The notes beneath the pieces were generated by a model. It saw nothing but the letters and a program-made list of their open reading frames with translations. It did not search any database and was not told where the DNA came from. From NCBI GenBank assembly GCA_035379945.1, contig DAOSWG010000001.1:1-64000 (forward strand): a stretch of 64,000 nucleotides of DNA, in the 5' to 3' direction. The DNA is from JAAYZB01 sp035379945. GTDB taxonomy: Bacteria > Bacillota_I > Bacilli_A > Izemoplasmatales > Hujiaoplasmataceae. Of the stretch, positions 35,305 through 43,287 are shown piece by piece; position 1 is the first letter of the stretch, and every line of letters begins with the position of its first letter. The position numbers and the translations under genes are program-made.

Positions 35305-36089
35305 TCAAAACCAATTATCATACCCATACATATCTTTGCCGACATGCGAACGGCAATCCGTCCGACTATGTCAAGAAAGCCATCGAACTCGGGTTCGAGG
35401 CGATCGGCATCTCCGATCACGCTCCGTTCTCCGAACTGGCTGACAGAAGCATCCGCATGCGTCCGGACGAATATCCCCTTTATCTTAAGGAACTGAAGGA
35501 AAGCATCGACAGATACAAAGATTCGATAAGAATATACAAAGGGCTTGAAATCGAATATCTTCCGAATAAGCTGGAATATTACAAACAAGTATTATGTAAC
35601 GATCTCGATTATCTCGCCCTGGGGCAACATTATGTCCCGGATCCGAAGAGCCCCGACGGACTGAGAAGCATTTACGATCTTGATAACATAGATCAGATAA
35701 GAAGTTATACTTATACTTTGACGGAAGCGATGGATACCGGATTATTCAAATTCATTTGCCATCCGGACATCATGTTATTTCATGTTAAGGATTTTGACGA
35801 AGACATTGTTATGGAATCGAAGAAGATTATCGCCAAGGCCATCGAAACGAAAACTCCGTTAGAAATCAACGCCAACGGGATCAGGATGGGACTGAGAAAA
35901 ACCAAAGAAGGATTAAGATACAGATATCCTCGTCTCGAGTTCTGGAAACTTGTTAGCGAGATGAAACCGATAGTCATCGTTTCCGCCGATGCTCATGACC
36001 CATCGCTCCTCTATGATGAAGCTATGAACGAGGCATACGAATTTGCAAGGCAACTAGGGATAGAAGTAGAAGAGGACATAATGAAATGA
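35283..36089 (+). CDS. PHP-domain phosphoesterase, histidinol-phosphatase (HisK) type
   Basis: Metal-dependent phosphoesterase of 268 residues with the PHP fold. The metal ligands are in NYHTHTYLCRHA, GISDHAPF, GLEIEYLP, LGQHYV, FICHPDI and SADAHDP. The layout fits histidinol-phosphatase of the Bacillus HisK/HisJ kind, which hydrolyses L-histidinol phosphate. No other histidine-biosynthesis gene is in the window and this one overlaps nadB, so it may act on another phosphate ester. Translation is likely coupled to nadB. A terminator follows the stop codon. The fold is secure; the substrate is not. Confidence 0.85.
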   Translation: MSLPAGLVKTNYHTHTYLCRHANGNPSDYVKKAIELGFEAIGISDHAPFSELADRSIRMRPDEYPLYLKELKESIDRYKDSIRIYKGLEIEYLPNKLEYYKQVLCNDLDYLALGQHYVPDPKSPDGLRSIYDLDNIDQIRSYTYTLTEAMDTGLFKFICHPDIMLFHVKDFDEDIVMESKKIIAKAIETKTPLEINANGIRMGLRKTKEGLRYRYPRLEFWKLVSEMKPIVIVSADAHDPSLLYDEAMNEAYEFARQLGIEVEEDIMK

Positions 36090-36091
36090 AA

Positions 36092-36125
36092 AAAGCATTG
36101 CCATCATGGCGATGTTTTTTGTTTT
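36092..36125 (+). terminator. Terminator of the nadAB-PHP operon
   Basis: CATTGCC/GGCGATG stem (36096-36102 with 36108-36114) followed by TTTTTTTGTTTTT. Confidence 0.85.
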
Positions 36126-36640
36126 TATGAATTCGTCATCAGGCCGTATTTTGCCATAAGACGTATATATAATATGGCAAGCGCCAAAAAAAGGACGAAA
36201 TTCGGGCAATTTTCGAGCAGGTTTTTGTAAGAAGCAAAAACTTCAAAATCATTACTTACAATTATGCTCATGACGCAAAAAAGAATATGATTGTTCAAGA
36301 AGAACAAGCTCTAATCATTCAAATCATCGTTTCATTCGAGAAAAAACAAGCAATTCGGGGGATAAATATCCCTCTTTTCTAATATCTGTTTTAGTTCCTA
36401 TAATATATATTATGTTAACATATAAGTAACCGCTATCTTTGGCGATGCGTTAAAACATTGTGGATAGTGTTTAAAACGCATCAATTGCTTTTTCTGCAAA
36501 ATACGGGCCTCGAAAACGACCGTTTCAAAAACATGACTGAAATGTCATGGACAAACCACCCTGATTTTGATTTGGATAGGCATCATTTTCTTTCTTATAT
36601 GATATAATGGTTTTGCAATGGAAAGGATAATGATATATAT
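36126..36640. other. Long intergenic stretch without a convincing gene
   Basis: About 515 bases between the PHP phosphatase and the asparaginase gene. A minus-strand frame at 36125-36307 encodes a hydrophobic peptide ending in a membrane-helix-like stretch but has no ribosome site. Two hairpins can be drawn: inverted arms GATGCGT (36444-36450) and ACGCATC (36476-36482), and CATGAC (36532-36537) with GTCATG (36544-36549). TATAAT at 36603-36608 is the likely -10 box of the asparaginase gene. The sequence is AT-rich and could hold a decayed gene or a small RNA. Confidence 0.4.
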
Positions 36641-37621
36641 ATGGCCACTGTGTACATGATATTCACAGGCGGGACTATTACTATGAAGATGGAAAACGAA
36701 CACCATTCCGTCGTTCCTGCTTTGTCGGCTTCCGACATTATGTCTTCTTTGCTTACCTCGTTCAACGAATGCAATTTGAAAACGATCGAGTATTGCCAAC
36801 TCCCGTCTCCCTCGATTACCCCGGATATCATGTTGGGTATTTCCAAGCTGATTGACGAACTTTCTCAACAAGATGACGTCACAGGATTTGTCGTCGTTCA
36901 TGGGACCGATGTTTTGGAAGAGACCGCCTTTTTTCTAGATACCGTTCTCGAAACAAAAAAACCGGTCGTTGTGACCGGTTCGATGAAGTCTAGTTCCGAC
37001 CTTGGCTACGACGGAATAAACAATCTTGTCTCGTCGATTCTGGTATGCCTTTCTAAAGAAGCCGTCGGCAAAGGCGTATTGGTTGTCCTTAATGATCAGA
37101 TCAATGCTGCAAGTGAGGTAACGAAGACAAACACATTATCGCTTGATACTTTTAAATCTTTGGACTATGGTCCCTTGGGGATCGTCGATACACACAGAGT
37201 TATTTTTTACCGGTCAGTGAATTATCAACGTCCGATTCTCCATGTGCAGGATATTGAGGAAAACGTTCATCTGGTGAAAGTTTGTTCCGGCATGGATGAC
37301 AAGATTCTCGATTACCTTATCGATACTTTGGATGCCAAAGGCATCGTTCTCGAAGCTCTCGGTAGGGGTAATGTCCCGCCGGCAATGCTGCCGGGGATTA
37401 GGAAAGCGATTGCCAAGCATGTTCCTGTCATCATCACTTCGCGCTGCCCTTCCGGTCGCGTCCTCGATACTTACGGATATGAAGGCGGCGGAAAACATCT
37501 GACGACACTCGGATGCATCATCGCTCCGAATCTTAACGGTCAAAAAGCCAGAATACTTTTAATGATAGCTTTGAAAAAATGCAACGACATCGCACAGCTT
37601 AAACAGATATTCGGTAGATAA
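36641..37621 (+). CDS. L-asparaginase
   Basis: Threonine amidohydrolase of 326 residues converting asparagine to aspartate and ammonia. The first catalytic motif FTGGTITM begins at residue 8 and the second is VVHGTDVLEETA near residue 88; TGSMK and the C-terminal ITSRCPSGRV block also fit. There is no signal peptide, so it resembles the cytoplasmic type I enzymes. Aspartate produced here could feed NadB, encoded just upstream, but the genes are in different transcripts. GAAAGGAT is the probable ribosome site. It ends at a strong bidirectional terminator. Family secure; glutaminase side activity cannot be judged. Confidence 0.93.
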   Translation: MATVYMIFTGGTITMKMENEHHSVVPALSASDIMSSLLTSFNECNLKTIEYCQLPSPSITPDIMLGISKLIDELSQQDDVTGFVVVHGTDVLEETAFFLDTVLETKKPVVVTGSMKSSSDLGYDGINNLVSSILVCLSKEAVGKGVLVVLNDQINAASEVTKTNTLSLDTFKSLDYGPLGIVDTHRVIFYRSVNYQRPILHVQDIEENVHLVKVCSGMDDKILDYLIDTLDAKGIVLEALGRGNVPPAMLPGIRKAIAKHVPVIITSRCPSGRVLDTYGYEGGGKHLTTLGCIIAPNLNGQKARILLMIALKKCNDIAQLKQIFGR

Positions 37622-37638
37622 CACATTCTCTATATAAG

Positions 37639-37666
37639 AAAAAACGTCCGGTTTCCGGACGTTTTT
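37639..37666. terminator. Bidirectional intrinsic terminator
   Basis: AACGTCCGG, loop TTT, CCGGACGTT with A-run before and T-run after, between convergent asparaginase and ruvA. Confidence 0.93.
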
Positions 37667-37670
37667 GTAT

Positions 37671-38219
37671 TTACATCAGTTTGAGAGCATCTCGTACCAA
37701 ATCGGAAGTTGACTTTCCTGCATCCAATTTAGGCAATATTTTTCTGATTTCTTTCTGACTATAACCGAGTGCCTGCAAAGCCTCTTCGACCTCGGAAAGC
37801 GAATCGGTCTTGGCGATATTCGTTTCCAACTCGATTTTTCCTTGTAAATCGAGAATGATCTGTTGGCTGGCTTTTGGTCCGATACCGGGGAATTTCTGAA
37901 GGAATTTGGCGTTGCCGGATTCGATGGCTGCGGTTATCGCTTCGACCGACCCGGCCGCTAGGATCGCCTTGGCACTCTTAGGTCCGATTCCGTTAACGCT
38001 GATCAATTTTAAAAACAGGTCGCGCATGGCCGCGGTTTTGAACCCGTAAAGAGATATTTCGTCTTCAGCTACTTTTTGGTAGACATAAATCGTTTCGATA
38101 TCACCGATATGGTATTGATAGGGATTCGGTGCAAAAAGACGATACCCTATGTCTCCTGTTTCCAGAGTGACATATTCCGGTCTTATTTCAGTGATGGTGC
38201 CTTTCAGGTAACTAAACAT
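37671..38219 (-). CDS. ruvA: Holliday junction DNA helicase subunit RuvA
   Basis: Junction-binding protein of 182 residues that loads the RuvB motor for branch migration. Domain I is an OB fold (MFSYLKGTITEI, DIGYRLFAPNPYQYH). Domain II has the two helix-hairpin-helix motifs SVNGIGPKSAKAILA and FPGIGPKASQQIILDL. Domain III, which contacts RuvB, holds EEALQALGYSQKEI. AAGAAGGAG precedes the ATG. ruvB, its usual partner, is not next to it; obgE lies upstream on the same strand with about 150 bases between. RecU in this window would resolve the junctions. Confidence 0.96.
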   Translation of the reverse strand: MFSYLKGTITEIRPEYVTLETGDIGYRLFAPNPYQYHIGDIETIYVYQKVAEDEISLYGFKTAAMRDLFLKLISVNGIGPKSAKAILAAGSVEAITAAIESGNAKFLQKFPGIGPKASQQIILDLQGKIELETNIAKTDSLSEVEEALQALGYSQKEIRKILPKLDAGKSTSDLVRDALKLM

Positions 38220-38372
38220 GGCGTTTCTCCTTCTTGATTTGATAAGTGAGAAAAACAGGCAAAAATATACAACACAATAACATCACATACATATAGAATA
38301 TGCTCATATAAATAACATAAACATATCACATGCAATTTTGAAATATTTAATTGCGCCAACCGTCTTCCATTA

Positions 38373-39665
38373 TCACTGGTCCAAAAATTCGAATTCAAAT
38401 TCGCCGATTCTAATCGTATCGCCGTTTTTAGCCCCGGCTTTTCTTAGATAATCATCAATGCCTATTTTACGTAAGGCCGAGAGAAAGCGGCTGAGCGATT
38501 CGTCTGATTGGAATGTGGCCCGGTTGTACAAACGTTCGATATCCTTTCCACTGACGACATAGAGATCTTCATTTTCTTTCTTAACAATGATTTCCGGTTC
38601 TTCGGGGTTGAAGCCGTAGTAAACGGCTTCTTCTTCCTTGCCGGCATCATTATCCTCTACCGGGAAGAAAGGCGTGCTTTCCAGCAGTTCGTGGGCTTTC
38701 CACAATACTTCGCGGAGACCAACGCGTTTTATTGTCGATATCGGATAGACATAGATGTTGTCATCAAGCGATTTCTTGAACGAGGCCAGACGCTCTACAG
38801 CTCCATCGGCATCCATCTTGCTTGCCACAAGGATTTGCGGCCGTTTCGACAAATTATGCCGATAGCTCGCAAGCTCGTTCATGATGACAAGATAATCCTC
38901 GTAAGGGTCTCTGCCGGAAAGGTCCGACATGTCGACCATATGGATCAGCACTCTTGTTCTTTCAATATGCTTCAGAAATTGGATCCCGAGTCCGGCTCCG
39001 CTTGAAGCTCCGGCGATAAGGCCTGGCATGTCGGCCAAGACGAATGGCGGGATTCCCGGTTCGTCGACGACTCCCAGATTGGGAATGATCGTCGTGAAGG
39101 GATAATCAGCGATTTTCGGTTTCGAACCGGTGACGGCAGAAATCAGGGTCGACTTGCCAACGGACGGGAAACCGATGATTCCGACATCCGCCAAAAGTTT
39201 CAGTTCGATCCTTAAAGACTTAACTTCGCCCGGTTCGCCGTTTTCCTGAAATCGTGGAGCCTGGTTTCTCGAAGTGGCGAAGTGGGCGTTTCCCCGCCCG
39301 CCTTTCCCGCCTTTGCAGATTACGGCTTGCTCCTTGTCTTTTGTGAGGTCAGCGAGCAATTTATTAGAAACCCGTTCGTAGATCATGGTTCCCACCGGAA
39401 CCTTGACAATCACGTCATCGGAGTCCTTGCCATGCATGTTTTTTATCTTGCCGTTTTCTCCGGCTTTGGCCCGGATCAGATGTTGATATTTTAAATCGTA
39501 TAAAGTCGACAGGCCTTCATTCGCTTCGAAAATGACGCTGCCGCCTTTTCCGCCGTCGCCGCCCGATGGTCCTCCGAACGGTATGTATTTTTCCCGTCGG
39601 AAAGAGACGATTCCATCGCCGCCTTTTCCCGATTCGATATCTAAATATACTTCGTCTATAAACAT
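38373..39665 (-). CDS. obgE: GTPase ObgE/CgtA
   Basis: Essential ribosome-associated GTPase of about 430 residues. The glycine-rich Obg domain (1-158) is obvious from GGKGGDGIVSFRREKYIPFGGP. The G domain has G1 GFPSVGKST, G3 DMPG and a NKxD-like motif read as ASKMD. A C-terminal OCT domain ends the chain (about 350-430). I chose ATG 39665, seven bases after GGAGGAT, over the TTG two codons earlier. It belongs with galK and the GNAT gene upstream (13-20 bases apart), and the rpmA/rplU genes that often precede obg lie just beyond. A secure call. Confidence 0.96.
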   Translation of the reverse strand: MFIDEVYLDIESGKGGDGIVSFRREKYIPFGGPSGGDGGKGGSVIFEANEGLSTLYDLKYQHLIRAKAGENGKIKNMHGKDSDDVIVKVPVGTMIYERVSNKLLADLTKDKEQAVICKGGKGGRGNAHFATSRNQAPRFQENGEPGEVKSLRIELKLLADVGIIGFPSVGKSTLISAVTGSKPKIADYPFTTIIPNLGVVDEPGIPPFVLADMPGLIAGASSGAGLGIQFLKHIERTRVLIHMVDMSDLSGRDPYEDYLVIMNELASYRHNLSKRPQILVASKMDADGAVERLASFKKSLDDNIYVYPISTIKRVGLREVLWKAHELLESTPFFPVEDNDAGKEEEAVYYGFNPEEPEIIVKKENEDLYVVSGKDIERLYNRATFQSDESLSRFLSALRKIGIDDYLRKAGAKNGDTIRIGEFEFEFLDQ

Positions 39666-39684
39666 AATCAATCCTCCGGAAACA

Positions 39685-40167
39685 TCAGTGCAGTATCAGT
39701 TCGTATCCGATACGGTTGATCGATTCCAAGTATCCTTTTCTTTTGAATCCCATCTTTAGAATCAGTCTTTGCATTCTTAGGTTGTCGGGATGGGTATCGA
39801 CTTTGACACTATCGGCTTTGGATGTTTTCGCTTTTTCGATCGCTGCCATGAAAAGCGTTTTGCCGATTCCTTTCATCCTCGCTTCCGGCAAAACCATCAG
39901 CCGGTGGATGACAAAGGCGTTTTTGCCTTCCCAGATTATCTTTGCATATGCCGGATCGTTTTCCGGTTTGATCGTCACCGAACCGAGGATAGTTCCTTCG
40001 CTTTCATAGATGAGCAGGGAACCGTCTTCATGATCGTTTGCGAAATCCTGTAACGACGGATAAGTCAAAGACCACTGGGAAATACCTTCGCTGTTGAGAC
40101 CGCGTGCCACGACCCTGGCAATTTTTTCCAGAATCACCGGATCGGTCTTCAAAGAATTCCTGATCAT
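39685..40167 (-). CDS. GNAT family N-acetyltransferase
   Basis: Acetyl-CoA-dependent acetyltransferase of 160 residues. The central acetyl-CoA binding motif is RLMVLPEARMKGIGKTLFMAA (about 89-109 with the R/Q-x-x-G-x-G/A variant RMKGIG), preceded by the strand GSVTIKPEN and followed by the DTHPDNLRMQRLILKMGF block. The acceptor substrate cannot be predicted. The ATG lies one base after the galK stop codon, so the two are translationally linked, and obgE follows closely. A link to galactose metabolism is not implied by sequence. Confidence 0.88.
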   Translation of the reverse strand: MIRNSLKTDPVILEKIARVVARGLNSEGISQWSLTYPSLQDFANDHEDGSLLIYESEGTILGSVTIKPENDPAYAKIIWEGKNAFVIHRLMVLPEARMKGIGKTLFMAAIEKAKTSKADSVKVDTHPDNLRMQRLILKMGFKRKGYLESINRIGYELILH

Positions 40168-40168
40168 T

Positions 40169-41329
40169 TCAGATCTCTTTCGTTCCGTCTGAAGGATTGG
40201 CGATCAAAATGTCGGGAATCACACCGAAACGGAACAGATAATTTTCTTTGACTTTTACGGAAAAATCATTGAAATCACGATGTTTGACGATATTGACCGT
40301 CGAGCCACCGAAACCGGCTCCGGTCATCCTGGATCCGATCGATCCGAACGATATCGCCAGATCGACCATATAATCAAGTTCGGGACAGGACACCTCATAA
40401 TCGTTTTTAAGCGATCTGTGAGACTCGTTGAGAAGCGATGCAAAACCGGCGATGTCCTTTTGCGTAAGCAAGTTGGAAGCCTTGAGAACCCGTGCGTTTT
40501 CCGTCACTGCATGTCTTGCCCTTTTAAGCAATACCGGATCATCGAATTTCGCTTCCAGTTCGTAAAACCGTTCGAAAGGAATCGAACATAAATCTTTAAC
40601 TTGGTAATAATTGTTAACAAACGCCAAGGCTTTGTCGCATTCCATCCGCCTTTCGTTGTATTTGGAATCCGTCAGCCCCCGTCTTTTTTTTGTGTTGCAG
40701 ACGACGATATCGTATTCTCCCAGAGAAACATCCTGCTCTTCGTAAAAAAGCGTGGACGTGTCCAAAAACAGCGCCTTACCCGATTTCCCGTTGGCAATGA
40801 CGAATTGGTCCATGATACCGCAGTTGACGCCAATGTACTGGTTCTCGACTTTCTGGCTCAGTAGGGCGAGTTCCTTCCTGTCAAGTTTAAAATCAAAACA
40901 GTCGTTAAGCATGATTGCGACAAGCAACTCAATGGAAGCGCTGGAAGACAAACCGGCTCCGGAGGGAAGATCTCCCTTGATGGCGATATTAAAACCATGA
41001 CTAATATCGTAGCCTCTTTTTTTGAATTCAAGGACGATGCCCTTGGCATAATTCGCCCATCGGTCTTTGGGGCGGTATTCGAGGAGAGAGAGTCTTGTCG
41101 AAATGATGCCATTTTTTTCGAAATTATCCGAATAAAAAGAAACGAGATCGTCTTCCCGAAATCCGATCGCCCCGACGTTTCCGATCCCGATGGCGACTGG
41201 TAGGACATACCCCCCGTTGTAATCGATATGTTCGCCGATCAGGTTGACCCGACCAGGCGAAAAAAAGAAACGCAGATTATCGCCGGTACCGAATTTATCC
41301 CGATAAATAGACGTGATTTCCTCATGCAT
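40169..41329 (-). CDS. galK: Galactokinase
   Basis: GHMP-family sugar kinase of 386 residues, the usual size, phosphorylating galactose to galactose-1-phosphate. The galactokinase signature is FFSPGRVNLIGEHIDYNGG near residues 22-40. The GHMP ATP motif is LPSGAGLSSSAS, and motif 3 is GSRMTGAGFGGSTVNIV. AGGAGC lies eight bases before the ATG at 41329. galT and galE are not in the window, so the rest of the Leloir pathway must be elsewhere. It would take up galactose released by the GH36 and GH2 enzymes at 1083-5839. A secure call. Confidence 0.96.
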   Translation of the reverse strand: MHEEITSIYRDKFGTGDNLRFFFSPGRVNLIGEHIDYNGGYVLPVAIGIGNVGAIGFREDDLVSFYSDNFEKNGIISTRLSLLEYRPKDRWANYAKGIVLEFKKRGYDISHGFNIAIKGDLPSGAGLSSSASIELLVAIMLNDCFDFKLDRKELALLSQKVENQYIGVNCGIMDQFVIANGKSGKALFLDTSTLFYEEQDVSLGEYDIVVCNTKKRRGLTDSKYNERRMECDKALAFVNNYYQVKDLCSIPFERFYELEAKFDDPVLLKRARHAVTENARVLKASNLLTQKDIAGFASLLNESHRSLKNDYEVSCPELDYMVDLAISFGSIGSRMTGAGFGGSTVNIVKHRDFNDFSVKVKENYLFRFGVIPDILIANPSDGTKEI

Positions 41330-41403
41330 ATCGATCCGCTCCTATTCATAATGATTATATCTTATCCTGCGCATATTTTCAATAACATGAACCGGAAAGA
41401 AAA

Positions 41404-41425
41404 AAAACAGGCAGCGCCTGTTTTT
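41404..41425. terminator. Intrinsic terminator after rpmA
   Basis: AAAACAGGC, loop AGC, GCCTGTTTT. Read on the minus strand it ends the rplU-rpmA transcript with a T-run. Confidence 0.85.
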
Positions 41426-41711
41426 ATGCTTGCGGATATACCGAAGCTTGCTTCCGGTCCCGTCCGACCCGTTCGTACTTGACGATTCCGTCGATCATCG
41501 CGAACAAGGTATCATCCTTGCCGATTCCGACGTTTTCTCCCGGGTGGATTTTGGTTCCTCTTTGCCGGTAAATGATTGAACCGGCGGTGCAATACTGTCC
41601 GTCGGACAATTTGGCACCCAGTCTACGACCGGCCGAGTCACGGCCGTTCTTAGTGGAACCGACTCCTTTTTTGGAAGCCATGCATTCGAGTATGTTCAGA
41701 TGCAGTACCAT
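41424..41711 (-). CDS. rpmA: 50S ribosomal protein L27
   Basis: Ribosomal protein of 95 residues whose mature N-terminus reaches the peptidyl-transferase centre. ASKKGVGSTKNGRDSAGRRLG and GSIIYRQRGTKIHPG identify it. GGAGGTG at 41718-41724 selects ATG 41711, so translation begins with an extension MVLHLNILECM before ASKKG. In Bacillota this extension normally ends LNLQFF and is removed by the protease Prp, encoded between rplU and rpmA. Here the FF site is not present and only 27 bases separate the L21 stop and the L27 start, so prp is not at this place. A second ATG directly before ASKKG has no ribosome site. Confidence 0.95.
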   Translation of the reverse strand: MVLHLNILECMASKKGVGSTKNGRDSAGRRLGAKLSDGQYCTAGSIIYRQRGTKIHPGENVGIGKDDTLFAMIDGIVKYERVGRDRKQASVYPQA

Positions 41712-41738
41712 CGATAACACCTCCAGATTGGTTATTGA

Positions 41739-42050
41739 TTAATTCAAAACGATGTCGGTGACAGTCAGCTTCGTGTAAGGCTGACGATGACCGTTTTTGC
41801 GGTGATAATGTTTTTTGGGTTCGTATTTGAAAACGATGATCTTCGGGCCTTTGCCGTTCTTAACGACCTTTGCCGTCACAATAGCTCCCTTGACATAGGG
41901 TTTCCCGATCTTCGTCTTCTCGCCACCCACCATTAGCACCTTGTCGAAAGTGTAGGTTTCTTCGGCGTTTACGTCCAGCTTTTCTACAAAAATTTCCTGG
42001 CCGACTTCAACGCGCAACTGTTTTCCACCTGTTTCGATAACTGCGTACAT
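41739..42050 (-). CDS. rplU: 50S ribosomal protein L21
   Basis: Ribosomal protein of 103 residues binding 23S rRNA. Start MYAVIETGGKQLRVEVGQ and end KHYHRKNGHRQPYTKLTVTDI are characteristic. AGGAGGTGC overlaps an upstream GTG, so I use ATG 42050. It is the first gene of the rplU-rpmA operon, with a consensus promoter and a structured leader upstream. A secure call. Confidence 0.97.
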   Translation of the reverse strand: MYAVIETGGKQLRVEVGQEIFVEKLDVNAEETYTFDKVLMVGGEKTKIGKPYVKGAIVTAKVVKNGKGPKIIVFKYEPKKHYHRKNGHRQPYTKLTVTDIVLN

Positions 42051-42137
42051 GAATAGCACCTCCTCGTGAATAATTGAGCCTCGCCATTACGGTGCCTTAT
42101 GGCTTAAAACCGTTTCTGTGCGGTATGCTTGACATAC
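42051..42137 (-). ncRNA. Probable L21 leader (autoregulatory mRNA leader)
   Basis: Between the start point expected from the promoter and the rplU start codon the transcript has about 85 bases with two hairpins: GTATG-TCAAG-CATAC, and GCCAT...ATGGC around AAGGCACCGTA. Bacillota rplU mRNAs carry a conserved leader that L21 is thought to bind. Position and hairpins fit; I cannot align it base by base from memory. Confidence 0.5.
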
Positions 42138-42143
42138 GTTGGT

Positions 42144-42172
42144 ATTATATCTTAAAGGCAATGAGAAGTCAA
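42144..42172 (-). promoter_or_regulatory. Sigma-A promoter of rplU-rpmA
   Basis: Minus strand TTGACT (42172-42167), spacer 17, TATAAT (42149-42144). Near-consensus, as expected for ribosomal genes. Confidence 0.88.
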
Positions 42173-42280
42173 TAAAAATCGCTTCCGTAAGGCGATAGAT
42201 TTCCTGTCATCGGTTGTTTGCGACAAAACGCATTTCTGAAAGAAAAGATCCGTGATATAATATGATATGGGTGATGAAAA

Positions 42281-43252
42281 ATGGATCCTTGGGTGTATGT
42301 GGTTATCGGTCTTTTAGCCTTGATTGCAATCTATCTGACTTTTTCTTATTTTGCATACCGGAAGTTTTTCATGGTCCGTTCTTTGCCGGAAATCCAGTTT
42401 GTCGATCATGACTCCGAATTTTTCCGTCCGAGCCACGAATGGTATCTCAAAGCTCCCAAGGAAGATGTCTCGATCCGGGCATACGACGGAACACTTCTCA
42501 CCGGTGTGTTTCTTCCCAGTATTGATGAAAAATCGCTCTTGACGGCGATCGTCATGCACGGATACCGTTCCCGTGCCACCGACATGATCGTGATTGCAAA
42601 ACTTTATAACGATATGGGTTTCAAGGTGCTCATGGTGAACCAGCGGGCCCATGGTGACAGCGAAGGCAATTTCACCACTTTCGGACAATATGAAAAACTC
42701 GATCTGAAAAAATGGATTTTATTTGCTCTCCGTAATTACGGTTCGACTGATTCGATTCTCCTGCACGGAGCTTCGATGGGCGCCGCCACGGTGCTCATGG
42801 CATCTAAACTGGAATTACCCGACAACATCAAACTGATAGTGGCCGATTCGTCATACACCAATCTGCGTGCGTTATATTTTGCCGTAGCGAAGCCGAAGAT
42901 AACCAGGATCTTTTATCCGGGCATCGATTTCTTCGTGTGGAAAAAACATCATTTCCTGATGGGCGAGGTAAGCCCGAAAAAAGCGGTCTCCGACGGACGC
43001 ATTCCGATTTTCCTCTGGCATGGGAAAGCAGACGAGATGGTCCCGTATGAAATGGCTGGGGAATTGCTCGAGAGTTCTAAATCGCCGTTCAAGGAACTTT
43101 ATTCGGTCGAGAATGCCCTTCACACCCAGTCTTACGTCATAGACAGACCGGGAGTGGAAAAACGTCTGTCAGAAATCGTTGCCATGCTCTTTCCCACTTA
43201 CAAGAATGTCAAGGCAAAAAAAGAAAAGACTAGTCAAAACAAAAGCGCCTGA
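42281..43252 (+). CDS. Membrane-anchored alpha/beta hydrolase
   Basis: Protein of 323 residues with one N-terminal membrane helix (about 5-27) and an alpha/beta-hydrolase domain. Strand and oxyanion region are IVMHGYRS, the nucleophile elbow is LLHGASMGAAT with Ser165, the acid is in WHGKADEMVP, and the histidine in ENALHTQSY. The triad is thus complete, unlike the relative at 19773. It resembles the YqkD/BEM46-type peptidase or esterase group of Gram-positive bacteria. A basic C-terminal tail follows. TATAAT at 42256-42261 is a likely -10 box. Substrate unknown. Confidence 0.87.
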   Translation: MDPWVYVVIGLLALIAIYLTFSYFAYRKFFMVRSLPEIQFVDHDSEFFRPSHEWYLKAPKEDVSIRAYDGTLLTGVFLPSIDEKSLLTAIVMHGYRSRATDMIVIAKLYNDMGFKVLMVNQRAHGDSEGNFTTFGQYEKLDLKKWILFALRNYGSTDSILLHGASMGAATVLMASKLELPDNIKLIVADSSYTNLRALYFAVAKPKITRIFYPGIDFFVWKKHHFLMGEVSPKKAVSDGRIPIFLWHGKADEMVPYEMAGELLESSKSPFKELYSVENALHTQSYVIDRPGVEKRLSEIVAMLFPTYKNVKAKKEKTSQNKSA

Positions 43253-43269
43253 TGAAAGGCGCTTTTTTA
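43241..43269. terminator. Bidirectional intrinsic terminator
   Basis: AGCGCCT (43244-43250) and AGGCGCT (43257-43263), flanked by AAAA and TTTTTT, between convergent hydrolase and GH13 genes. Confidence 0.9.
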
Positions 43270-43287
43270 TTTGCCAAGGAAAATGAA

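Noticed and set aside
36125..36307. Minus-strand 60-residue hydrophobic frame
   Set aside because: TTG start with no ribosome site; it overlaps the downstream flank of a terminator. A decayed membrane-protein end is possible but cannot be supported.
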